Notes: generated by a model not told the origin, from the sequence alone. DNA of 64,000 nt from Flavobacteriia bacterium (GCA_004293165.1 RDYL01000003.1:186001-250000), one strand, 5' to 3'. Numbered from the stretch's first letter, positions 44,290 through 52,293 are shown. A program made the numbers and translations.

Positions 44290-45973
44290 TAAAATAAAAA
44301 AGTTAGTAGTACTGTTATTATTCGTGAACATTAGTTTTGCGCAGGTTGATGTCATTTATAACGATTTGGTATGGTCTGATGAATTTGATGTAAACGGAGC
44401 GGTAAATGCAACCAACTGGTTTCATCAAACACAATTACCCGCTGGCGGTAGTTGGTTCAATGGAGAAGTCCAACATTACACAGATCAGTTAACCAATTCG
44501 TTTGTAAATGGTGGTTTTTTAAATATTGTAGCCAAAAAAGAGCCTTACACCAGTCAAGGTGTTACGAAACAATATACATCGGCACGTTTAAATTCAAAAT
44601 TTGCGTTTAAATACGGAAGAGTAGATGTTAGAGCTAAATTACCTATACAAGCCGGTACTTGGCCTGCCATTTGGATGCTAGGAAAAAATGTTAATGAAGA
44701 TGGTGCTTTTTTTGATGCCGCTTTTGGAACTACCAATTGGCCTGCTTGTGGTGAAATTGATATTATGGAACACGGTATTACACCGTCGCAGCCTACTAAT
44801 TATATTCAAAGTGCTCTTCATACCCCTTCTTCCTTTGGAAATACATCAAATATTGGAGGCGCTATAGCCAATAATTTAGGAACTGATTATCATGTGTATT
44901 CTATGAATTGGTCACCCTATCAAATTACGTTTTTGTTAGATGGCGTAGCTTTTTATACCTACAATCCTGCAGTAAAAACACCAAGCAATTGGCCTTTCGA
45001 TTTAGAACAATATCTTTTATTAAATATTGCAATGGGGGGAATTGCAGGAACAATCGATCCAAGTTATACACAAAGTTCTATGGTAATTGATTACGTTAGA
45101 GTGTATCAAAATGTGCAAGTAGATACTCAAATTCCAATTAATTTTACAGCTACTGTTGGAAATGTAACAAGTTCATCTGTACAATTATTATTAAATGCTA
45201 CGGATAATTCTGGAAACATTGTTTATAATGTTACATATGGAAGTACAACAGTTACTTCTGCTGGAACATCGGGTGTTCAAAAGTCATTAGTTATTTCAGG
45301 CTTAAATTCAAATACAAATTATACTTTTTCTATAGCAGCAAGTGATATTTCAGGAAACAATGCAACCAATAATTCGATTGTGTTAAACGCAACAACTACA
45401 GGGGTTATAGGTTGTAACGGTACAGATACAGTCGCCTCTCAAGGTTCGTTTACTTCAGGTTACAATTATGCTTTTGAAACAATAGGGACAGATGTTAAAA
45501 TTACATTTGAATTATTAGATACGGATAAAGTAGGAGTGGTGGCTTATTTATGGAAACAATCACCTTTTACCGAAACACCAATGTCTAATGTCTCAGGAAA
45601 TATTTTTACGCATACGATTACGGGTCAAACGATTGGAGCTACCATTAACTATGCCGTTAAATTTGCGTATGCTAACGGAATGTCTGTAACCCGATATATA
45701 TCCTACGTAGTGGGAAGTAATTGTACAATGAGTCAAAATGATTTTATGGATTTTTCTGATTTTTATTTTACGAATCCAGCTCACAATTATATTTATATTC
45801 AATCCTCATCGAATATTGATAAAGTGGAAATGTACTCTCTCATCGGTGTAAAGGTAATTAGTCAAACCAACAATACAAATGAAATCGAAGTATCAAATTT
45901 ATCCAAAGGTGTGTATCTAATGGTGGTCTATTCTGGAAATAAAAAAGGGAGTAAGAAAGTAATTATCAATTAG
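44282..45973 (+). CDS. GH16 laminarinase with accessory domains and T9SS sorting domain
   Basis: This 563-residue protein has a signal peptide (...LLFVNISFAQ). The GH16 domain (about 25-280) has nucleophile E158 and acid/base E163 in GEIDIMEHG. It is followed by an Fn3 domain (about 285-375, SSVQLLLNATDNSG ... SDISGNNATNNS), a further beta-sandwich of about 100 residues bounded by two Cys (CNGTDTVASQGSFTSGYNYA ... ISYVVGSNC) and a T9SS-type sorting domain (VEMYSLIGVKVISQTN ... LSKGVYLMVV). It is therefore released or anchored by the type IX route, whereas its relative at 34571 is a lipoprotein. It is the last gene of the locus. Confidence 0.9.
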   Translation: MINKIKKLVVLLLFVNISFAQVDVIYNDLVWSDEFDVNGAVNATNWFHQTQLPAGGSWFNGEVQHYTDQLTNSFVNGGFLNIVAKKEPYTSQGVTKQYTSARLNSKFAFKYGRVDVRAKLPIQAGTWPAIWMLGKNVNEDGAFFDAAFGTTNWPACGEIDIMEHGITPSQPTNYIQSALHTPSSFGNTSNIGGAIANNLGTDYHVYSMNWSPYQITFLLDGVAFYTYNPAVKTPSNWPFDLEQYLLLNIAMGGIAGTIDPSYTQSSMVIDYVRVYQNVQVDTQIPINFTATVGNVTSSSVQLLLNATDNSGNIVYNVTYGSTTVTSAGTSGVQKSLVISGLNSNTNYTFSIAASDISGNNATNNSIVLNATTTGVIGCNGTDTVASQGSFTSGYNYAFETIGTDVKITFELLDTDKVGVVAYLWKQSPFTETPMSNVSGNIFTHTITGQTIGATINYAVKFAYANGMSVTRYISYVVGSNCTMSQNDFMDFSDFYFTNPAHNYIYIQSSSNIDKVEMYSLIGVKVISQTNNTNEIEVSNLSKGVYLMVVYSGNKKGSKKVIIN

Positions 45974-45995
45974 GTACTTTTTAAAGAACCATCTC

Positions 45996-46029
45996 AACAC
46001 CTTCAATTTTGCTATAAATTGAAGGTGTT
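45996..46029 (+). terminator. Strong terminator at the end of the glucan locus
   Basis: A perfect 14-bp stem, AACACCTTCAATTT / AAATTGAAGGTGTT, with loop TGCTAT is followed by TTGTTTTTTT. It marks the end of the 39054-45973 block. Confidence 0.85.
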
Positions 46030-46192
46030 TTGTTTTTTTATTGCTTTAAAAGTGTTAAATTTTTACTGAAAATTTGTTTTATAAAAAAAAATAATGTTAA
46101 ATTTGGCTTAAATAATCTTAAAAGCAACATTGCCTATACAATAAAAATACTTTTTAGAATTCCCGAATCTTAAACAACTAAAAGGTATTATT

Positions 46193-46777
46193 ATGGCTAA
46201 TCTTGTACTTCCTGATGCGGTATTGGTGAAAAATTATATGAGTGGAGATGAATCTGCTCTAGCAACACTAATACAAAGACACCAATCTAAAATATTTGGT
46301 TTTATTTATTCTAAAGTAAATGATAGAGATTTATCAGATGATATATTTCAAGATACTTTTATTAAAGTTATTAAAACATTAAAATCGCAATCCTATAACG
46401 AAGAAGGTAAATTTCTACCTTGGGTGATGCGTATTGCTCATAATTTGGTGGTAGATCATTTTAGAAAAGCCAAAAAAATGCCTTTGCAACGTGAAACAGA
46501 TGAATATTCTGTTTTTAATTTTATGACCGATAATGGTTTAAATATCGAAGGACAAATGATTTCAGACCAAGTAGCTTCTGATTTAACTAAATTGTTAGAT
46601 GAACTTCCAGAAGATCAAAAAGAAGTATTGGTAATGCGTATGTATCAAGACTTAAGTTTTAAAGAAATTGCCGAATTAACAGGAGTTAGTATTAATACGG
46701 CTTTAGGAAGAATGCGTTATGCGTTATTAAATTTGAGAAAGATTATTGAAAAAAATCAAATTATTTTAACCAACTAA
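46193..46777 (+). CDS. Sigma-70 family (ECF) RNA polymerase sigma factor
   Basis: This 194-residue protein has region 2 (about 20-90, LIQRHQSKIFGFIYSKVNDR ... DIFQDTFIKVIKTLKS) and region 4 (about 125-185, ELPEDQKEVLVMRMYQDLSF ... GVSINTALGRMRYALLNLRK). An AAAGG ribosome-binding-like sequence precedes the ATG. No anti-sigma gene is adjacent; the next frame is a 47-codon ORF. Its position after the glucan locus terminator does not prove a link, although the CCTATACAATAA 12-mer upstream is shared with the locus. Confidence 0.9.
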   Translation: MANLVLPDAVLVKNYMSGDESALATLIQRHQSKIFGFIYSKVNDRDLSDDIFQDTFIKVIKTLKSQSYNEEGKFLPWVMRIAHNLVVDHFRKAKKMPLQRETDEYSVFNFMTDNGLNIEGQMISDQVASDLTKLLDELPEDQKEVLVMRMYQDLSFKEIAELTGVSINTALGRMRYALLNLRKIIEKNQIILTN

Positions 46778-46828
46778 TACTAAAAGTAATTTTTTGCCGT
46801 TATTTACTTATAAATCAAAATAAGTTAA

Positions 46829-46972
46829 ATGGCAAAACTCTACTCTAAGAAAAAATTAGCGAATCAACAAATGAAACCTAAAAGAGAAACAATTTCTTTT
46901 TTGCTTAATTATTCAAAAGCGTTAAAGGTCTACAAAGTTGGAAATTCAACAATTGAAATTATAGCTAATTAA
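46829..46972 (+). CDS. Small hypothetical basic protein downstream of the sigma factor
   Basis: This 47-residue frame (MAKLYSKKKLANQQMKPKRE...) starts 51 bases after the sigma stop and ends in TAA just before a strong terminator. The sequence is basic, with a helical FLLNYSKAL segment, and reads like a genuine short gene co-transcribed with the sigma factor. Not recognised. It could be a small regulator of the sigma factor, but nothing in the sequence shows this. Confidence 0.55.
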   Translation: MAKLYSKKKLANQQMKPKRETISFLLNYSKALKVYKVGNSTIEIIAN

Positions 46973-46976
46973 AGAA

Positions 46977-47002
46977 AATGCCTCAAAGAGATTTGAGGCA
47001 TT
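46977..47002. terminator. Bidirectional terminator between the small ORF and nth
   Basis: A perfect 11-bp stem, AATGCCTCAAA / TTTGAGGCATT, with a GAGA loop is followed by TTTTATTT on the plus side and an A-rich flank on the other. Confidence 0.85.
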
Positions 47003-47004
47003 TT

Positions 47005-47661
47005 TTATTTCTTTGAATATTCTTCCAAAACACTTTTCCTTCCAATAGTTTGAGTAATAATATCTTTTTCTAAATTCCAGCCACGAGCAGGCGAATATTC
47101 GCGTCCGTACCAAATAATTTGCAAATGTAAGTCGTTCCAGCAGGTTTCTGGGAAAATGCGTTTGGCATCTTTTTCGGTTTGTTGTACGTTTTTTCCATTG
47201 GTTAAACCCCAGCGGTACATCAATCGATGAATGTGCGTATCAACCGGAAAGGCAGGAACTCCAAAGGCCTGACTCATCACAACACTTGCAGTTTTGTGTC
47301 CTACAGCGGGTAACGATTCCAATGCTTCAAAACTTTGTGGAACTTCGCCATTGTATTTGTCAATTAAAATTTCTGATAAACCATGAATTCCTTTCGATTT
47401 CATAGGCGATAACCCACACGGACGAATGATTTCTTTGATTTCTTCCACCGTCATTTTAATCATATCGTAAGGATTATCGGCTTTAGCAAATAGGAGTGGT
47501 GTAATTTGATTGACTCGAACATCGGTACATTGTGCCGAAAGCAACACTGCAATCAACAGAGTATAAGGATCTTTATGGTCTAACGGTATCGGAATCTCGG
47601 GGTATAATTCATTTAACGTATTTATAACAAATGTTACCTTCTGGCTTTTGGTCATTTTCAT
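47005..47661 (-). CDS. nth: Endonuclease III family DNA glycosylase lacking the Fe-S cluster cysteines
   Basis: The start at 47661 (MKMTKSQKVTFVINTL) is chosen because the frame upstream to 47829 is repeat-rich and non-homologous. The 218-residue product has the Nth fold: LLIAVLLSAQCTDVRVNQ, the helix-hairpin-helix LPAVGHKTASVV with catalytic Lys, and FPVDTHIHRL with catalytic Asp. It should remove oxidised pyrimidines and nick abasic sites. The usual C-terminal CX6CX2CX5C cluster is replaced by YSPARGWNLEKDIITQTIG, with no cysteine, so no [4Fe-4S] cluster can form there. The gene stands alone. Confidence 0.9.
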   Translation of the reverse strand: MKMTKSQKVTFVINTLNELYPEIPIPLDHKDPYTLLIAVLLSAQCTDVRVNQITPLLFAKADNPYDMIKMTVEEIKEIIRPCGLSPMKSKGIHGLSEILIDKYNGEVPQSFEALESLPAVGHKTASVVMSQAFGVPAFPVDTHIHRLMYRWGLTNGKNVQQTEKDAKRIFPETCWNDLHLQIIWYGREYSPARGWNLEKDIITQTIGRKSVLEEYSKK

Positions 47662-47718
47662 TACTTTTGAGAGTAAAAATAATATAAATTTTAAGTTTAA
47701 AGTAATTTTTAACGCAAA

Positions 47719-47734
47719 TCCCGAAGCCTCGGGA
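47719..47734. repeat. REP-like short palindrome in the nth-bcp gap
   Basis: TCCCGA-AGCC-TCGGGA is a perfect 6-bp inverted repeat, GC-rich against an AT-rich background. The gap from 47662 to 47934 also holds CACATAGG/CACATAGA (about 47769-47785) and AACATAGAAAACATAGAA (about 47831-47848) microrepeats and no recognisable gene. Confidence 0.45.
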
Positions 47735-47864
47735 GTAAAATTTTTAGCAAAGTCCTTGTAAATATTTAAACACATAGGCACATAGAATTTCTTTGTGGAT
47801 ATTTTAAGTTGAAGTTTAGGCCGTTTCACTTAACATAGAAAACATAGAATTGGCTTATCTGAAC

Positions 47865-47893
47865 TTGTCAAGACAAAGAAATCCTTACATTTG
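47865..47893 (+). promoter_or_regulatory. Bacteroidetes-type promoter for bcp
   Basis: TTG at 47865-47867 and TACATTTG at 47886-47893 are spaced by 18 bases. The bcp ATG lies 42 bases downstream. Confidence 0.65.
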
Positions 47894-47934
47894 CTTATAT
47901 GACTTATATGTTTTAAACCATAAAAAATAAAAAT

Positions 47935-48387
47935 ATGACAACATTAAAAACCGGAGATAAAGCACCCCAATTTTCAGGCTTAGACCAAAATGGGACTTCG
48001 CATACATTAGCCGATTATAAAGGAAAGAAATTAGTAGTTTTCTTTTATCCTAAAGCAAGTACTCCAGGTTGTACAGCCGAAGCTTGTGATTTAAGAGATA
48101 ATTTTGAGCGATTTAAAGCAAACAATTACGAATTATTAGGGGTAAGTGCCGATAGCGCTAAAGCCCAAGCTAAATTTATAGAAAAGTATGAATTACCATT
48201 TCCATTACTTGCTGATGAAGACAAATCGGTTATTCAGGCATTTGGAGTTTGGGGACCTAAAAAATTCATGGGTAAAGAGTACGATGGAATTCATAGAACT
48301 ACTTTTGTTATCGATGAAAACGGAATTATTGAAGAAGTCATTTCGGATGTTAAAACCAAAGCTCATGCTGCTCAAATTTTAAAATAA
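47935..48387 (+). CDS. bcp: Thioredoxin-dependent thiol peroxidase Bcp (peroxiredoxin)
   Basis: Bcp reduces hydroperoxides using thioredoxin. The 150-residue protein has the peroxiredoxin core with VFFYPKASTPGCTAEACDLR: peroxidatic C46 and resolving C51 in the CX4C spacing of the atypical two-Cys Bcp group. The conserved Thr/Pro of the active site and the C-terminal TFVIDENGIIEEVI strand are present. Length is normal. It has its own promoter and terminator. Confidence 0.95.
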   Translation: MTTLKTGDKAPQFSGLDQNGTSHTLADYKGKKLVVFFYPKASTPGCTAEACDLRDNFERFKANNYELLGVSADSAKAQAKFIEKYELPFPLLADEDKSVIQAFGVWGPKKFMGKEYDGIHRTTFVIDENGIIEEVISDVKTKAHAAQILK

Positions 48388-48390
48388 AAA

Positions 48391-48419
48391 AAAGCACGAA
48401 GTTAATTTCTTCGTGCTTT
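48391..48419. terminator. Bidirectional terminator between bcp and the OMP gene
   Basis: A perfect 11-bp stem, AAAGCACGAAG / CTTCGTGCTTT, with T-rich and A-rich flanks lies between convergent genes. Confidence 0.85.
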
Positions 48420-48437
48420 TTTTATCTATTTTTAAGG

Positions 48438-49283
48438 TTAGATTCTAAATATTCCGCCTATAGTTAGTATTCGTTGTAAAAACCAAAAGTTTTGTTCAGC
48501 TGAATCGGCACTATCCTTAGTTGTTCTAATGTTATTCATTTCAATATAACCGCCTTTTAATTCGGTTTGAATGAAGAAATATTTAAAGAAGGTAAAATTC
48601 AAGCCTACTTTAGCAGCTAATCCAAAACCCGCCACATTAAAATCGTCATGGCGTTCTTTGCCTAAGAGCGTAGTATTTGTTTTTGGATATAAAAATCCTC
48701 CTCCTATACCTTCGGTTAAATTAATCTGAAATTTATCGGTATTTCTAATTTTAAAAATGCTTGATATATCATCAACTCTTGCAATTTCGGTATTGATGTA
48801 ATTCAAACCATCGGTATGTTCAAAAAGTAAAAAGTCTTCGTCTAATGTTAGTTGACCATTCGCAGGGTTTTCATTGTAAGAACCTGCATTTGGGTAATAA
48901 CCAGAATAATCCACTCGTCGATCGTTATACATTACATATTTCATGTGGTCTAATCCAATAGAAATATTGTAATGGTCAGAAATAAAATAGCCTACCCTAA
49001 TGTTGGTTTGAGGAATAGTCATTCTGGCTGGATTAAAATAATCGATATGAAACCCTTTTGGTTTGTCGTGCGCTTCGATATTATAAATGGTGAAATCATA
49101 ATCAGCGCCTTTAAATCGTATATCAGATTTTGTAAACGATTCGCGATTTCCACCCCAAAAAATATAGAACTTACCTTTGTTATGAGCTGTGTATTTATCA
49201 GGATTTTCTACTGTTTCTTGCGAAAAGGCGTACTGTGAAAACACACAAAAAGTTAGTACAACCATTAAAAATGGATGTTTCAT
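48438..49283 (-). CDS. Hypothetical outer-membrane beta-barrel protein
   Basis: This 281-residue protein has a signal peptide (MKHPFLMVVLTFCVFSQYAFSQ) and a mature region of alternating beta-strands, for example GKFYIFWGGNRESFTKSDIR, TNIRVGYFISDHYNISIGLD and FFKYFFIQTELKGGYIEMNN, consistent with an 8- to 12-stranded barrel. No ligand or enzyme motif is seen. It is 17 bases downstream of kdsA on the same strand and may be co-transcribed. Function unknown. Confidence 0.65.
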   Translation of the reverse strand: MKHPFLMVVLTFCVFSQYAFSQETVENPDKYTAHNKGKFYIFWGGNRESFTKSDIRFKGADYDFTIYNIEAHDKPKGFHIDYFNPARMTIPQTNIRVGYFISDHYNISIGLDHMKYVMYNDRRVDYSGYYPNAGSYNENPANGQLTLDEDFLLFEHTDGLNYINTEIARVDDISSIFKIRNTDKFQINLTEGIGGGFLYPKTNTTLLGKERHDDFNVAGFGLAAKVGLNFTFFKYFFIQTELKGGYIEMNNIRTTKDSADSAEQNFWFLQRILTIGGIFRI

Positions 49284-49300
49284 TAAATAAAAAGAAATAA

Positions 49301-50119
49301 TTAAAATTGATTGATTGTTTGTCTGATGGCTACTAGTTTAGTCATTAAATTTTCAAAATAATCTAAGTGTAACATATTAGCACCATCACTTTTAGCATTT
49401 GCTGGATCAAAATGAGTTTCAATAAAAATTCCGTCAACACCAACCGCAATTCCTGCTTTTGCAATCGTTTCTATCATATCAGGACGACCACCAGTAACTC
49501 CTGTCATTTGGTTAGGTTGTTGCAAAGAATGTGTAACATCTAATACAGTAGTAGCTTGTTGTTGCATCGTAGGAATCCCTCTAAAATCTACAATCATATC
49601 TTGGTAGCCAAACATCGTACCTCTATCGGTAACCATAACATTTTCATTTTGGCAATCCAATACTTTTTGTACTGCATGTTTCATGCTTTCAGGACTCATA
49701 AATTGTCCTTTTTTTAAATTTACGGTTTTACCTGTATTAGCCGCCGCCACTACTAAATCTGTTTGGCGTACTAAAAAGGCTGGAATTTGTAAAACATCTA
49801 CATAAGCTGCTGCCATTGATGCATCTTCATTGGTATGAATATCAGTAACCGTTGGTACACCAAATTCTTTAGAAACTTTTTGAAGAATTTTAAGTGCTTT
49901 TTCATCACCTATTCCAGAAAAACTGTCAATTCGAGAACGATTTGCTTTTTTGAAAGAACCTTTGAATACAAATGGAATTTGTAATGTGTCTGTAATTGAA
50001 ACTAGTTTTTCTGCAATGCGCATTGCCATCTCTTCGCCTTCAATAGCGCAAGGACCTGCAAGCAAAAAAAAGTTACCACTTTCAGTATGTTTAATTTGTG
50101 GAATGTTTTTTAAATTCAT
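49301..50119 (-). CDS. kdsA: 3-deoxy-8-phosphooctulonate synthase (KdsA)
   Basis: KdsA condenses arabinose 5-phosphate and phosphoenolpyruvate into KDO 8-phosphate for lipopolysaccharide. The start is set at the ATG at 50119 (MNLKNIPQIKHTESGNFFLL) because an upstream TTG at 50143 lies within the -7 promoter element. The 272-residue product contains LLAGPCAIEGEE, FKGSFKKANRSRIDSFSG, DIHTNEDA and DVTHSLQQPN, all KdsA signatures. The Cys in AGPCAIE suits the metal-using class, but that is not decisive. Confidence 0.95.
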   Translation of the reverse strand: MNLKNIPQIKHTESGNFFLLAGPCAIEGEEMAMRIAEKLVSITDTLQIPFVFKGSFKKANRSRIDSFSGIGDEKALKILQKVSKEFGVPTVTDIHTNEDASMAAAYVDVLQIPAFLVRQTDLVVAAANTGKTVNLKKGQFMSPESMKHAVQKVLDCQNENVMVTDRGTMFGYQDMIVDFRGIPTMQQQATTVLDVTHSLQQPNQMTGVTGGRPDMIETIAKAGIAVGVDGIFIETHFDPANAKSDGANMLHLDYFENLMTKLVAIRQTINQF

Positions 50120-50140
50120 TTTGTGTTGATTTTGAAGTTG

Positions 50141-50148
50141 CAAAGATA
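50141..50148 (-). promoter_or_regulatory. -7 promoter element of kdsA
   Basis: The minus strand reads TATCTTTG here, 21 bases upstream of the kdsA ATG. The -33 position falls in the preceding terminator and is unclear. Confidence 0.5.
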
Positions 50149-50156
50149 AAAAGAAA

Positions 50157-50184
50157 AACCTTTCCTACAGCAGTAGAAAAGGTT
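50157..50184 (-). terminator. Terminator of the small lipoprotein gene
   Basis: The arms AACCTTTCCTAC and GTAGAAAAGGTT pair with one mismatch. On the minus strand TTTTTCTTTTT follows, directly ahead of the kdsA promoter. Confidence 0.65.
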
Positions 50185-50212
50185 ACATATGTTACAGATA
50201 GTGAAAATGTTT

Positions 50213-50674
50213 TTATTTAGCTTCTGCAAGCGATTTTTTTATAGAAAATCCTTTTGGGCATAAAATTTTACCTTTCTCATAAATATTGAAATAAAGGGTT
50301 GTTTTTTTGTTGCTGTCTTCAAAAGTTACTTCATAAATTCCAATAGTTCCAGCGCCCATTGTGTTGTTTTTTGTAGGGAATGGACAACAGGTGTCTACTT
50401 TTTTAAAACTAATTTTTTCGCCATTAGGACCTTCTATGCCATTAAAATAATAGGCAATATTAATATCTTCTTGATTTTCTCTAATGTTTCCAATGTTGAT
50501 TGGATAATCTTGATCGTATGCGTATTTTGAGTCCGTGGCATATTCAGTAATTACGTAGGCTTTGTCTTTTACCATTGGGCGAAGCGCAGTATTGTCTACG
50601 TTTTTTAAAGTGGAGTTAGTACTCACACAACTGACTAAAAGAAAGGCTGAAACGATAGCCAATAGGTATTTCAT
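50213..50674 (-). CDS. Small hypothetical lipoprotein
   Basis: This 153-residue lipoprotein (lipobox LLVSC, C16) has a mature beta-rich region with a CCPFPTKNN motif, GIYEVTFEDSNKKTTLYFNI and a late Cys (KILCPKGFSI). Proteins of this type next to kdsA have sometimes been given kdsA-related names; nothing in the sequence supports an aldolase. It ends before a terminator and follows the DUF4199 gene by one base. Function unknown. Confidence 0.6.
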   Translation of the reverse strand: MKYLLAIVSAFLLVSCVSTNSTLKNVDNTALRPMVKDKAYVITEYATDSKYAYDQDYPINIGNIRENQEDINIAYYFNGIEGPNGEKISFKKVDTCCPFPTKNNTMGAGTIGIYEVTFEDSNKKTTLYFNIYEKGKILCPKGFSIKKSLAEAK

Positions 50675-50675
50675 T

Positions 50676-51179
50676 TTATTTTGATTTATTGGTTGATACT
50701 TGTTCTTTAGGTTTTAAAATGTAAGCAACAATCGCGCCAATTACCACACCAAATGATAATCCTCCTGAAATGCTTTGCCAAATATAAGCGGTTAAATTAA
50801 AATAATTTTGAGCGTCCGCTAACGTTAATTTTTTGCTTTCTACAGAATACGCAATTAATTTATCGAAGTAATTGGGTGAAATGAATTCATGCGTAATGAA
50901 TTGTGTAATCGGACTAAAGAATACAACAATGAATGAAAGTACCACACCCGATATAAAGCCTTGTCTCCAATTCATCACGCCATTGTAGTAGTTTTTCTTC
51001 TTATCGCTTAATGCTAAATAATACAATAGAAAATTGGGTAATATAATCAGCATCGTAAAGGCTATTTGCCATTTGATTTTTTCGTCATGAAAACCCAATT
51101 GCTTTTCTAATGTCATCCAAGCCAAAAATATAATAGACATAATTACAGCCCATTTGAATTCTATTTTAAACTTTTTCAT
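50676..51179 (-). CDS. DUF4199-family membrane protein
   Basis: The start at 51179 (MKKFKIEFKWAVIMSIIFLA) is preferred; the frame extends upstream without a membrane-protein-like sequence, and a TAATTTTG -7 element (51203-51210, minus strand) lies just upstream. The 167-residue product has four hydrophobic helices (about 8-22, 35-55, 72-95, 130-155) and the GVMNWRQGFISGVVLSFIV loop typical of DUF4199. Function unknown. The stop is one base before the lipoprotein start. Confidence 0.75.
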   Translation of the reverse strand: MKKFKIEFKWAVIMSIIFLAWMTLEKQLGFHDEKIKWQIAFTMLIILPNFLLYYLALSDKKKNYYNGVMNWRQGFISGVVLSFIVVFFSPITQFITHEFISPNYFDKLIAYSVESKKLTLADAQNYFNLTAYIWQSISGGLSFGVVIGAIVAYILKPKEQVSTNKSK

Positions 51180-51202
51180 CTTGTTTCTGTTTTTTGTTGC
51201 TT

Positions 51203-51210
51203 CAAAATTA
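51203..51210 (-). promoter_or_regulatory. -7 promoter element of the DUF4199 gene
   Basis: The minus strand reads TAATTTTG, 24 bases upstream of the chosen ATG, matching TAnnTTTG. Confidence 0.45.
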
Positions 51211-51253
51211 GCCAAAATTGTATGATTTGTTATAAAAACCGATCTTAAATTTC

Positions 51254-51261
51254 TATTTTTG
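51254..51261 (+). promoter_or_regulatory. -7 promoter element of the YeeE/YedE pair
   Basis: TATTTTTG lies 20 bases upstream of the ATG at 51281, with TTTG at 51226-51229 (spacing 24, longer than usual). Confidence 0.45.
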
Positions 51262-51280
51262 CACAAAATTTTATATCGGT

Positions 51281-51847
51281 ATGGAATATATTTATGGTAC
51301 TTGGCATTGGGCTATTTCTGGTTTTTTAATCGGATTTACGATGTTATTGTTGACCTACTTTGGAAAATCGTTTGGGATGTCGTCTAATTTGCGCACAATG
51401 TGTACTATGGTGGGCGCTGGGAAGTTTAGTGATTTCTTTAAGTTTGATTGGCGTGAACAAAAATGGAGTTTAACCATTGTTTTAGGTGCTTTTGTTGGCG
51501 GATTTATTGCCTTCTATTTTCTTTCTAATGGAAGTGGCGTGAATATCAATCCAGATACAATTTCGCAATTACAAACATTAGGGATTGATGCTCCCAATGG
51601 TAAATTAATGCCTGATGCTATTTTTAGTGTGGAAACGCTTCAATCTCCAAAAGGTTTCGCCATTTTATTGATTGGGGGATTATTAATTGGTTTTGGAACG
51701 CGCTATGCAGGGGGCTGTACTTCTGGTCATGCTATTTCTGGATTAAGTAACTTTCAATTGCCTTCTTTGGTAGCCGTCATCGGATTTTTTATTGGAGGCT
51801 TGCTTATGGCACATTATCTTTTACCATTAATTATTAAAACACTATAA
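51281..51847 (+). CDS. YeeE/YedE family transporter, first half
   Basis: This 188-residue inner-membrane protein has four to five helices and the diagnostic GTRYAGGCTSGHAISGLSNF motif, whose Cys is used in YeeE-type transporters to pass thiosulfate or related sulfur species. In Bacteroidetes the transporter is commonly split over two adjacent genes, and the second half starts four bases later. A small heavy-metal-binding gene (now frameshifted) follows. The sulfur substrate is inferred from the family. Confidence 0.85.
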   Translation: MEYIYGTWHWAISGFLIGFTMLLLTYFGKSFGMSSNLRTMCTMVGAGKFSDFFKFDWREQKWSLTIVLGAFVGGFIAFYFLSNGSGVNINPDTISQLQTLGIDAPNGKLMPDAIFSVETLQSPKGFAILLIGGLLIGFGTRYAGGCTSGHAISGLSNFQLPSLVAVIGFFIGGLLMAHYLLPLIIKTL

Positions 51848-51851
51848 GCAC

Positions 51852-52265
51852 ATGAAATTAGCTAGATTTTTTTTAACTGGAATTTTTTTCGGAATAGTTT
51901 TAACTAAAGCAGAGGCTGTTTCTTGGTATCGTATCTATGAAATGTTTCACTTTCAATCGTTTCATATGTTTGGAATTATTGGAATGGCTTTATTTACGGG
52001 TGTTATTGGACTTCAAATTATTAAACGATATAAGATTAAAGATTACAAAGGGTTTCCAATTCATGTGATTGATAAGGAACGTGGTTTTTGGCGTTACATT
52101 ATTGGAGGTACTTTGTTTGGCTTAGGTTGGGCATTAGTAGGAAGTTGTCCAGGGCCTATTTTTATTTTGTTAGGAACCGGAAGTTATGCAATTGCCGTAG
52201 TGTTAATTGGTGCTTTACTAGGGACTTATATTTACGGCTTGCTAAAAGACAAATTGCCTCATTAA
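51852..52265 (+). CDS. YeeE/YedE family transporter, second half (DUF6691-like)
   Basis: This 137-residue membrane protein has four hydrophobic helices and the second conserved Cys motif GWALVGSCPGPIFILLGTGS. It completes the YeeE/YedE fold together with the upstream partner, from which it is separated by four bases. Together they probably import thiosulfate or another reduced sulfur compound. Confidence 0.82.
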   Translation: MKLARFFLTGIFFGIVLTKAEAVSWYRIYEMFHFQSFHMFGIIGMALFTGVIGLQIIKRYKIKDYKGFPIHVIDKERGFWRYIIGGTLFGLGWALVGSCPGPIFILLGTGSYAIAVVLIGALLGTYIYGLLKDKLPH

Positions 52266-52293
52266 AGTTAAGTTAAAGTATGTTGTCTTTTAC

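Noticed and set aside
24640-45973. Search for SusC/SusD-like genes in the glucan locus
   Set aside because: No frame has a TonB plug plus 22-strand barrel of about 1000 residues or a SusD-like helical lipoprotein; the barrel at 29941 is fused to an enzyme and lacks a plug.
50213-50674. Reading the small lipoprotein as an aldolase because it is next to kdsA
   Set aside because: It is 153 residues with a lipobox and no KdsA motif; the true enzyme is the neighbouring gene.
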